A DNA stretch of 10,751 nucleotides, from contig JANXVQ010000535.1 in the NCBI GenBank assembly GCA_025351545.1, positions 1 through 10,751 of the forward strand, given 5' to 3'. Position 1 is the stretch's first letter, and each line of letters starts with the position of its first letter. The stretch comes from Spirosoma sp. (GTDB taxonomy: Bacteria > Bacteroidota > Bacteroidia > Cytophagales > Spirosomataceae). This document shows, piece after piece, positions 1-6,177 of this stretch. The position numbers and the translations under genes were made by a program. The notes below the pieces were generated by a model. That model was not told where the DNA came from. It was given only the letters and a program-made list of their open reading frames with translations, and did no database searches.

Positions 1-1736
1 ACTTTTGGTGATTCTGGAGTAGGAATAGGGGTCGCTGGGGCCGTCTCTGTTTCCGGTATTTTCTTTTGGATTTCCTTAAGGGTTTCATCAATTTTCTTAT
101 TCAACGCGTTTTTTGATTCACCAAGTAGCGGTATTATGGCTACCTTAAGTTTTTTTGTAATTGGTACAGTTGCATGTTTAGTACTACCGCCATGAGGCAT
201 AACACCCGCCGTTGAAATACTGTCCTTTTTAGGATCACTATCTATTGTTGTGGGTACTGTCCTCAAAGTAAAATACAACACAAGCCCACCCAGACTCACA
301 ACCACCGGAGCCACAATTCGCCAGGGGAAAGTCCGATTTAATGGATTTATGAGGGGTTGCAGAGCAGACGGTGCAGTCAATGGTTCACCTTGCAAAAACG
401 GACTGGCTGCTTTTTTGGAAGACAAAATCGGTGCGGCTGCTGTAGCCGATGTTGGTACCGGTTTTTTTACACTAGTTGGCGCAGGTGAGGACACATATAG
501 GTCGGTGCGCTCCTCCTGATACACATCCGTCAATTCTGGCTCAACAACCAGCGGCTTCGGATGGAGTTGCTCAATGCATGTTGTTAACCCACGAATGGCG
601 CCTTCCAGAGCCGGATTAAGCTGCAACACTTGCTCATAGCGCCTTTTTGCCTGCTCAAAAAGCTGTTGTATTCTTAAACTGTCAGCCTCGTGCAACAAGT
701 TGGTCAGATGCTGATGTTGCATCGCTGCCATACACTGCTCTATTCCTTTCTGAGCTTCAGCATGGTGTTCCCGTCTAGCCAGTACCTGCTCAAACGAGGC
801 CATAGCTTCCTGGTAGTGTTGGTGAGTGACCAGTTTCCTGGCTTCGGCTAACAGTTGGGAAATCCTGTCCAGCAAATCAAGCAGCTCATCTTCTTTGCGA
901 ACGCGCTCATGGATGTCCCGCACCAGGCACCGCCGAATTATGGCACTATACGGTTCAGCAATCTGATTCAGGCGATTCGGTAAGTCTACGGTGATAATTT
1001 TCTTTTCAATTTCGCGCCGGGCCGACTGTTCACTACTATTTCGTAAGTCGGCCTTAAACGGTTTCTCGCCCGTCATCATTTCGTATAAAATGACGCCAAA
1101 GGCCCATAAATCAAGGTTAAAACTAACCCGGCTGCCTTCGATTTGCTCCGGGGCTTTGTAGGATGGTGTCCCACGTCCGTCGCTCAGATCGAAATCCGAA
1201 CTGTCCAGTTCGTCATCCCGTACCAGTTTGCTCAAACCAAAATCGGCGATTTTAGGGATGAACCGTCCGGCAAAATCACGGGAGATCAGAATGTTTGCCG
1301 GTTTAAAATCACGGTGAACAATCCGGTGATGGTGCAGGTGTTTCAGGCCCAGCAAAATACCCTGAGTAATCTCATAAATTTGAATTGGCGTCAGCGTTAC
1401 GCGTCGGATCAGGTCAGCCAGATTGCCATCCGGGTAATATTTCATGACGGCAAAATCACTGACGCTGGTATCCGTTTCGAGCCGATGACAGGCATCATAC
1501 CGAGCGATATTGGCCTGACGCGGAATCTTCTTTGCCAGTTCAACTTCGGCCTGTAATGATTTCGCATCGTTGCCTTTAAACTCGCTGATTTTTATAGCAA
1601 CCCATTCGGTATCAACCTGATCTTCAACTTTTATAACCCGACCATACGAACCGCTACCTAACAATACACCCTCATCATTGGGGCGAATCGGGTAGCGTTT
1701 CTTGAAGTCAAGAAAAGAAGTAAACGTTTGATTCAT
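1..1736 (-). CDS. Membrane-anchored Ser/Thr protein kinase with TPR-like repeats (partial, 3' end outside window)
   Basis: Eukaryote-like (Hanks-type) protein kinase that transfers phosphate from ATP to Ser/Thr of partner proteins; 578 codons are visible and the frame is still open at the window edge. The catalytic domain spans about residues 20-285. It has a glycine loop GSGSYGRV (27-34), ATP-binding Lys49 (VAIK), HRD (141-143) with Asn148, DFG (165-167), APE (195-197) and DLWAFG (209-214), so every catalytic residue is present. Two TPR-like repeats follow at about 296-332 and 349-387; both carry the pattern EA...(F/Y)EQVL. A Pro/Thr/Ser-rich linker leads to one transmembrane helix at about 471-490, which places the tail after it outside the cytoplasm. 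The ATG at 1736 begins 32 nt after the caspase gene stop, so this is probably the last visible gene of the operon. A neighbouring PP2C and two FHA proteins fit a phospho-signalling circuit. The substrates are unknown. Confidence 0.93.
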   Translation of the reverse strand, partial: MNQTFTSFLDFKKRYPIRPNDEGVLLGSGSYGRVIKVEDQVDTEWVAIKISEFKGNDAKSLQAEVELAKKIPRQANIARYDACHRLETDTSVSDFAVMKYYPDGNLADLIRRVTLTPIQIYEITQGILLGLKHLHHHRIVHRDFKPANILISRDFAGRFIPKIADFGLSKLVRDDELDSSDFDLSDGRGTPSYKAPEQIEGSRVSFNLDLWAFGVILYEMMTGEKPFKADLRNSSEQSARREIEKKIITVDLPNRLNQIAEPYSAIIRRCLVRDIHERVRKEDELLDLLDRISQLLAEARKLVTHQHYQEAMASFEQVLARREHHAEAQKGIEQCMAAMQHQHLTNLLHEADSLRIQQLFEQAKRRYEQVLQLNPALEGAIRGLTTCIEQLHPKPLVVEPELTDVYQEERTDLYVSSPAPTSVKKPVPTSATAAAPILSSKKAASPFLQGEPLTAPSALQPLINPLNRTFPWRIVAPVVVSLGGLVLYFTLRTVPTTIDSDPKKDSISTAGVMPHGGSTKHATVPITKKLKVAIIPLLGESKNALNKKIDETLKEIQKKIPETETAPATPIPTPESPK

Positions 1737-1768
1737 AGTATCGGGTCATGTTGTACAAAACAGTTACT

Positions 1769-2551
1769 TTAAAGATAAGATAAAGGCAGATTATCCGAAA
1801 ATCGCCCATAAAAAACCGGCGTCTGCCGCCCTCGGGTTCGCTGTTTCACCAGGGGAGCCAGGTATTTATGTAATTCCCGTATCGTTACAATTCGATTGCC
1901 GTCCAGATCGCCCTGACCGGTCAATCCTCTGAGCAAAAAATAGGTAAAAGCACCACCTGCCAATCGTCCGTCTTCAACGGCATTCTGCGTAGATCGGCTG
2001 GCCAGCAACATAGCCACATTACTATGGTCATTCGCACTTCTGGCCGTAATTTTTTCGGCGCTACGCCGGGTTGTCTTCTGCGTCATTCCGCCCGACAGGC
2101 AGGCATCGGCAATACATAGTTTTGTTGTCGCCTTGGCGTCATGAAAAGCTGCTTTAATATCGCGATAAGTCAACAAGCGGTCCGGCTCGCCCGGCCGGGC
2201 ATCGTACGGAACAAAACTATCGGGCAAGCCATGTCCTGAAAAATAAAGTATAACGCGGTCACCCGCTCCGGCCTGCCGAAAGAGCTTCAGGTTCTGCTGA
2301 ATAGCCGACTTGGTTGCTTGCTTGTTAGTCAGGAGTCGAATGTGAGAACCGGGCACGCTGCCACCCGGTTTACTTCGCAAAAAAGCAACGACCTGTTGAG
2401 CATCCCGATCGGCAAATCGCAAATCGCCCGTTGCGTATGTCAACGCCTGATAATCAGAGATGCCAATGACAACGGCATACGTTTGACCGATCGATACCGG
2501 TTGCTGGTAACCGACAAACAGACTTAAACTGATTAGTAAGTTAGTCAGCAT
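1769..2551 (-). CDS. Caspase-like cysteine protease (peptidase family C14), probably exported
   Basis: A 260-residue caspase/metacaspase-fold protein. The core begins at TYAVVIGISDY (24-34) and includes LRFADRDA (44-51), typical of bacterial C14 members. The catalytic dyad is visible as His107 in YFSGHG and Cys151 in IADACLSGG; the usual DACHSGG has Leu in place of His. An EF-hand-like loop DLDGNRIVTIRE (215-226) lies near the C-terminus, and Ca2+ dependence is common in metacaspases. Residues 1-23 are hydrophobic and end in a plausible cleavage site (SIGQ|T), suggesting export, but the N-terminus has no Lys/Arg, so the signal is not classical. The ATG at 2551 lies inside the last codons of the PP2C gene (11-nt overlap), pointing to coupled translation. 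C14 enzymes usually cut after Arg/Lys or Asp; the specificity here cannot be read from the sequence. It is likely the effector of the signalling cluster, which is inference. Confidence 0.9.
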   Translation of the reverse strand: MLTNLLISLSLFVGYQQPVSIGQTYAVVIGISDYQALTYATGDLRFADRDAQQVVAFLRSKPGGSVPGSHIRLLTNKQATKSAIQQNLKLFRQAGAGDRVILYFSGHGLPDSFVPYDARPGEPDRLLTYRDIKAAFHDAKATTKLCIADACLSGGMTQKTTRRSAEKITARSANDHSNVAMLLASRSTQNAVEDGRLAGGAFTYFLLRGLTGQGDLDGNRIVTIRELHKYLAPLVKQRTRGRQTPVFYGRFSDNLPLSYL

Positions 2552-3362
2552 AATTTTTGACAGTACTGATTGAACGAGCTGATTCTGTATGGGTTACATA
2601 GCTAATTCCAATTAAATAGCCCGAATAGTTGTCCTTTGTCTGCCCATCGCATAAAGCCTTTAACGACTCCATTTTGGCCTGATCAGGAATATTACTTGCC
2701 AACACTATTTCCAGCGTATTGTTGTCGATAGTTTCCAGCACGCCATCTGAACACATGAAAAAATAATCGCCCGACTGCACATCTGTTAAGTTTGTAATAG
2801 CCGGCGTAGTCCGGGCTGCCCGTCCATCTGTATCATCTGAACTGGCCACTACCGCCCGGCTTAATCGATTTCGCCAGGGATGCGTTAATGCCTGCGTTAC
2901 AGTGATGATACCGGCCTCAACCATATCGTTGACCTGCCGGTGATCCTGGGTTTGAAAAATGATTTTACCGGCTCGTAACTGATATACCCGGCTGTCGCCA
3001 ATATGAGCGATTGTAACACCCCGCTCGTGTAGTTGCAACAAGGCGAGTGTTGACCCCATTCGACTAACCAGTGGATGTTGCTGTAGATAGTTATGGTAGT
3101 CAGAATAAGCCAAATCGAGAGCGGATTGCAGATGTACGACATCGAAAACCGGATAGTCCATCGCCGTAGCATATCCGGCCACGGCATTACACAGTAACTG
3201 ACTGGCTATCTCCCCTTTATCGGCTCCACCCATACCGTCGCAAACGACAAAAAGCGGTGTGTTCTCCGTCGCCACGTTAACAGCCGGATACAGGGCATCC
3301 TGATTAATACTTCGTTGGCCAATATGCGAAAAAGCAAAGGGCAATGCAGTCTGAATTCGCAT
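2541..3362 (-). CDS. PP2C-family Ser/Thr protein phosphatase
   Basis: A metal-dependent (PPM/PP2C) phosphatase of 273 residues, a single catalytic domain with no membrane segment, presumably cytoplasmic. The family motifs appear in order: R17-S-I-N-Q-D22, VVCDGMGGADKGE (39-51, metal-binding Asp42), MGSTLALL (102-109), HIGDSRVYQLR (120-130), QDHRQVNDMVEAG (139-151), MCSDGV (203-208, Asp206) and KDNYSG (243-248, Asp244). All the acidic metal ligands expected of an active enzyme are present. It would reverse phosphorylation made by the kinase at the end of the cluster, which is the usual pairing for bacterial STK/PP2C loci. The ATG is 3 nt after the zinc ribbon-FHA stop and the 3' end overlaps the caspase gene by 11 nt, so these three genes are almost certainly cotranscribed. 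Confidence 0.94.
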   Translation of the reverse strand: MRIQTALPFAFSHIGQRSINQDALYPAVNVATENTPLFVVCDGMGGADKGEIASQLLCNAVAGYATAMDYPVFDVVHLQSALDLAYSDYHNYLQQHPLVSRMGSTLALLQLHERGVTIAHIGDSRVYQLRAGKIIFQTQDHRQVNDMVEAGIITVTQALTHPWRNRLSRAVVASSDDTDGRAARTTPAITNLTDVQSGDYFFMCSDGVLETIDNNTLEIVLASNIPDQAKMESLKALCDGQTKDNYSGYLIGISYVTHTESARSISTVKNYAD

Positions 3363-3365
3363 AGG

Positions 3366-3968
3366 CTATTGAGTACGGTCGGGGTTAAAAGCTAACTCGA
3401 CTTTGTATGTGTTGAGCATGGCAGGAGCAATAGAATAGTGTGTCAGACGAAAGCGATCAAGTCCGCCCAGTGTAATAACTTCGCCATCGGCAACGTCAAT
3501 AATTTCAGTTTTCTGCAAAAGAGTATCCTTAAGCAGGGTGCCATTCAGGCTGTATTGCCGGGTTTGAGTCGTGGAATCGACAGCGCCATCCTGAAGTTGA
3601 TACCGCAGCTGGCCGGTCCATTTGTCGAACGTAACCGTTAGCGTACTATGCCGACGACTAATGAAACATCGACCGTTGTGAACAAAACGGCTTACCTGAA
3701 CGGCGCAGGAATCGGACGTACCGATAACATTGACGCCAAACCGAAGTGGGTAGGTTGTTTTGGTATTGTCCAGATAGGTCAACTGCCCAAAACCGGCCAA
3801 ACCCAGCACGATATTTTCATCGTAGTGAAACGCCGATTGCAATACATTGACGGCTCCACAGCCCACATGCGAACAGGTAATTGAACCACGCTCGGCATCG
3901 GCGGCACGAACCATAATTCGCCGACCGCACTGCTGGCAGTTAATCAGGGTTGTTTTAAATCCACTCAT
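3366..3968 (-). CDS. Zinc ribbon-FHA domain protein
   Basis: A 200-residue soluble protein with two modules. Residues 8-40 form a zinc ribbon with C11-x2-C14 and C32-x4-C37. Residues about 62-185 are an FHA domain, the fold that normally binds phosphothreonine peptides. Its SRRHS motif (104-108, Ser and His of the phosphate-binding loop) and the Asn142-Gly143-Thr of the recognition loop are present. The conserved Arg after the first Gly is not: the sequence reads VIGTSDS (81-87) where VIGR is usual, so phosphate binding may be weakened or altered. The gene lies between the membrane protein gene (5 nt upstream) and PP2C (3 nt downstream). Its likely role is as a reader or scaffold for the cluster kinase, by analogy with FHA-STK-PP2C sets. 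The target is unknown. Confidence 0.87.
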   Translation of the reverse strand: MSGFKTTLINCQQCGRRIMVRAADAERGSITCSHVGCGAVNVLQSAFHYDENIVLGLAGFGQLTYLDNTKTTYPLRFGVNVIGTSDSCAVQVSRFVHNGRCFISRRHSTLTVTFDKWTGQLRYQLQDGAVDSTTQTRQYSLNGTLLKDTLLQKTEIIDVADGEVITLGGLDRFRLTHYSIAPAMLNTYKVELAFNPDRTQ

Positions 3969-3973
3969 GCTCC

Positions 3974-4945
3974 TTATTCGTCCATGTCCCGTACATCACC
4001 ATTATTGACATACGTATCATCTGCCTCATCGACGCTTGCCAGATAAGCATTGTCATCCTGATCTGAATTGTCATCAGGATCCGACCTACCCGAATCATGA
4101 GTTTCGGTTGAATCAGGCAGGGTTGAATTCGATACAGGAACCTCCGGTTCGAGAATCGAATTCACAACTTCTTTTGACATACTGGCCTCTAAACCCTGAC
4201 TAAACTGGTCGTTACTTAACACAAAAGGCTCATCAATTTTTTCAATTTTCACCAATTCGCCATTGAGCGAATCATAACGAAACAGGGTATCCAAACCTTC
4301 GTCACCCGTTTCATCAACTATTCTATAGTTATATCCATCTGTCCCTTCCATAACCAGGGTATCTATGATGCCATCACGGTCAAAATCAAGGCCCATTACG
4401 CGCTGACCATTTAGGTGGCCCTCAATAATGGTTGGTTCTTCCGGTACATCAGAGCGTGGTGCAGCTCCATGGGTATTATCAATAGGATGCGTATAGATTT
4501 CAACCGGCAATTTTTCTCCGGTAATCATTTCTGTATAACTCTGCCGTTGCTCCAGCGACAGGCTGCTCCACTCTTCTTTCTGAAATGTATTGTACCAGCG
4601 ACCATGCCAGCCAAACACACCGCCCATACCGACTTCGTCACGAGCGGCTTCAAACGCCTGTTCAAACGACATGGTATCATTTACTTTACCGGCTACGTCA
4701 ATGTCAGCGGGCAGTTGCGTGGTGGTCAAGCCTGGTGTAATTGAATCATCACCTGGAGTGGTAGCAGTACCGCCATGAGGTTTGTGAACAACTGCCCAGG
4801 CAGCCCCGCCTAACAACATAGCGGCTACTGAGATACCCAGCATTTTCTTTTGGTTGGCATTCAGGCCAGATTTGGCGGGGGTAGTTGATGGCGTCATGGA
4901 ATAGGAATCGGTGTGTAAATCGGTTTGATCAAAAGATTGTGGCAT
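3974..4945 (-). CDS. Single-pass membrane protein with conserved WHG/EEW segment and acidic tail (unknown function)
   Basis: 323 residues, not a named family I can assign. Residues 1-34 form a short cytoplasmic tail rich in Ser/Thr-Pro (MTPSTTP, 17-23), 35-53 a transmembrane helix, and the rest is predicted extracytoplasmic. A compact segment at 92-141 contains SFEQAFEAARDEVG, FGWHGRWYNTF and KEEW; I recall similar segments in other Bacteroidetes membrane proteins, unchecked. A Ca2+-loop-like motif DFDRDGIID (187-195) is followed by a second acidic stretch (211-225). The C-terminus (about 280-323) is strongly acidic and probably disordered. The gene starts 81 nt after the FHA-TM protein stop and ends 5 nt before the zinc ribbon-FHA start. 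The Thr-Pro-rich cytoplasmic tail is a plausible kinase substrate and FHA ligand, which would make this protein a transmembrane sensor or partner (inference). Confidence 0.8.
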   Translation of the reverse strand: MPQSFDQTDLHTDSYSMTPSTTPAKSGLNANQKKMLGISVAAMLLGGAAWAVVHKPHGGTATTPGDDSITPGLTTTQLPADIDVAGKVNDTMSFEQAFEAARDEVGMGGVFGWHGRWYNTFQKEEWSSLSLEQRQSYTEMITGEKLPVEIYTHPIDNTHGAAPRSDVPEEPTIIEGHLNGQRVMGLDFDRDGIIDTLVMEGTDGYNYRIVDETGDEGLDTLFRYDSLNGELVKIEKIDEPFVLSNDQFSQGLEASMSKEVVNSILEPEVPVSNSTLPDSTETHDSGRSDPDDNSDQDDNAYLASVDEADDTYVNNGDVRDMDE

Positions 4946-5026
4946 GGTTGATAGAATGATTGGTCTTGAAAGGTGTCAGTTAATAGGGCTTACCGGCAAA
5001 AGGTGAGTGAGAAATAGAAGGTTTTT

Positions 5027-5803
5027 TTACCTGACCCAAATAGCCTGGCAACGGCGGCAGGTTTTTTGTAGAGCGAGCTGTTCCCACTCCCGTGGGATAA
5101 ATTGATCACGGCAGGCCGGATTGGGGCACCGGTATTTCTCACGATATTCTTTGTCGATGATTTCTAACTTCTCATCGGTAGAGAGAATAGTCGAACATAA
5201 AGTTGGGATCAACATGCTCAACCCGGCGCCCGACATTAGTTGCATAAATGGCAACGCCCCGCCCCCGGTTGTCAATACGGCACTTATACCGATAATAGAG
5301 GATAGAATAACGCTACCTGTGCGAATCATTTTTTCGCGATTTCGGCAATCCTTGCGAAGTTTCGGGTACTGGTCATGAACCTGTTTCAGGTCGGCAAACG
5401 CCTGAGTAAAATCCAGCGAATCTGCGTCTACTTTGGGAGGAAACTTCGGTACGGCTGGCGTTGGTGGAGGAGTAACTGCTGGCTTCTTGGTGTCAACTTT
5501 CAGTAAGGCAAGAAGCTGGTCAACGGTGAGCTCAGTATCAGCGAACCGGAGCGTATCCTGCTTGTCGACCACTTTTCGCGTAATCCGAACGCCATTGACA
5601 AACGAGCCGTTTTTACTGTCAAGATCGTTGAGTACGAAACTGGCGGGCGTACAGTGAATCAGTTGGGCGTGGTGGCCACTGACTTTACTATTAAAAATGA
5701 CAATTTGGTTGTCTAAACTTCGGCCAATTGTATAGGCAGGCAACTGGCTTAAGCCATTAATCAGTTGGTCAAACTGACGCTCGTTTATGGGTACTGAAAT
5801 CAT
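5027..5803 (-). CDS. FHA domain protein with two membrane segments and C-terminal zinc ribbon
   Basis: 258 residues from the ATG at 5803. A longer reading from a TTG at 5839 adds 12 residues with nothing to support them. The FHA domain (about 2-100) is canonical: Gly27-Arg28, Ser42-x2-His45 and NDLDSKNGSFVNG (59-71) give all the phosphothreonine-binding positions. A Pro/Lys linker (about 105-125) and an amphipathic stretch lead to two hydrophobic segments at about 163-183 and 186-207. A charged region and a zinc ribbon with C226-x4-C231 and C249-x2-C252 follow. With a hairpin topology both FHA and zinc ribbon would face the cytoplasm. It is the first gene of the minus-strand signalling cluster, with a gene-free 374-nt stretch upstream. 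It likely recruits phosphorylated partners to the inner membrane (inference from domain content). Confidence 0.9.
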   Translation of the reverse strand: MISVPINERQFDQLINGLSQLPAYTIGRSLDNQIVIFNSKVSGHHAQLIHCTPASFVLNDLDSKNGSFVNGVRITRKVVDKQDTLRFADTELTVDQLLALLKVDTKKPAVTPPPTPAVPKFPPKVDADSLDFTQAFADLKQVHDQYPKLRKDCRNREKMIRTGSVILSSIIGISAVLTTGGGALPFMQLMSGAGLSMLIPTLCSTILSTDEKLEIIDKEYREKYRCPNPACRDQFIPREWEQLALQKTCRRCQAIWVR

Positions 5804-5836
5804 GGAAAGGTGTGGATACAGCCTGCCAGCAATATA

Positions 5837-5891
5837 CAAAATATGAATTTAATTCAGCCAAAATTTCTTTATCTAATTATAAATTGGCAAA
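5837..5891 (-). promoter_or_regulatory. Candidate promoter region of the signalling cluster
   Basis: The AT-rich stretch just upstream of the first cluster gene contains, read on the minus strand, TATTTTG (5837-5843), TTTTGG (5858-5862) and TTTG (5888-5891). These resemble the Bacteroidetes -7 (TAnnTTTG) and -33 (TTTG) elements, but spacing and sequence do not match the consensus exactly, so the exact boxes are uncertain. Confidence 0.25.
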
Positions 5892-6014
5892 CTAATAGCA
5901 CTATTTGAAAGCCTATATGCTGTCTTTTAAGCACCTATTATTGTTCATTAAGTGCAGTTGGTTACGACAATGGCAAGTGTCACTACAGGATTTGTGTGTA
6001 ATAGTTGGCCATTT

Positions 6015-6076
6015 TCGGTAATACCGACCTATATTCCCACTTGGTAAGAAATGTAACGGCTACCGTTATATTCCAC
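6015..6076. repeat. Two palindromes, each followed by TATATTCC
   Basis: Copy one is TCGGTA-A-TACCGA (6015-6027), a perfect 6-bp inverted repeat, followed after 2 nt by TATATTCC (6030-6037) and CAC. Copy two is TAACGG-CTA-CCGTTA (6054-6068), a perfect 6-bp inverted repeat overlapping TATATTCC (6067-6074), then AC. The centres lie 40 nt apart, about four helical turns. A weaker palindrome, AGTG-T-CACT (5976-5984), sits 41 nt further left. These may be paired regulator sites or remnants of a small repeat; no nearby regulator gene suggests which. Confidence 0.45.
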
Positions 6077-6090
6077 AGGATAGGCCTCGA

Positions 6091-6177
6091 TCAGGAGGAT
6101 TTGTCACGCTCGAAGTTGTGATAGTACTCATTAACCGCTTTCACAAAATGTTGAAATTGTTCGTGCTGCAAATGCGT
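6091..6177 (-). other. Short open frame after the glycosidase stop, possible gene remnant
   Basis: In the same frame as the distal half of the glycosidase and directly after its TAA, 28 codons read THLQHEQFQHFVKAVNEYYH followed by NFERDKSS and TGA. The composition is protein-like, and the pattern QHFVKAVNEYY loosely resembles the C-terminal helix of single-domain response regulators (FxxFVxAVxxxxxYW). No ATG or receiver domain accompanies it. It may be a stranded gene end or chance. Confidence 0.2.

Larger units (their letters stand above)
5804..6177. other. Gene-poor spacer between the glycosidase-like gene and the signalling cluster
   Basis: These 374 nt carry no convincing complete gene. 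They hold the candidate cluster promoter at the left end, the palindrome/TATATTCC repeat pair near 6015-6076, and a 28-residue reading frame at 6091-6177 directly after the glycosidase stop. No rho-independent terminator for the glycosidase transcript is evident. Confidence 0.6.

Noticed and set aside
250..519. Plus-strand reading frame of 89 codons near the left edge
   Set aside because: It is antisense to the kinase linker and TM region, where low-complexity Pro/Ala/Thr codons keep the opposite frame open.
1143..1556. Plus-strand reading frame of 137 codons
   Set aside because: It lies wholly inside the kinase gene on the opposite strand, which has all catalytic motifs; this frame has no recognisable domain.
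2897..3187. Minus-strand frame inside the phosphatase gene
   Set aside because: It overlaps the well-supported PP2C frame completely and encodes no known motif.
1..5803. Type VI secretion post-translational regulation locus
   Set aside because: Kinase, PP2C and FHA fit in part, but no TssB/C, VgrG, Hcp, ClpV or baseplate gene is present in the window, and a caspase is not part of that set. It stays open for the region left of the window.
5804..5839. 12-residue N-terminal extension of the FHA-TM protein from a TTG
   Set aside because: The ATG at 5803 sits directly before the FHA domain; the extension has no domain and would overlap the candidate promoter.
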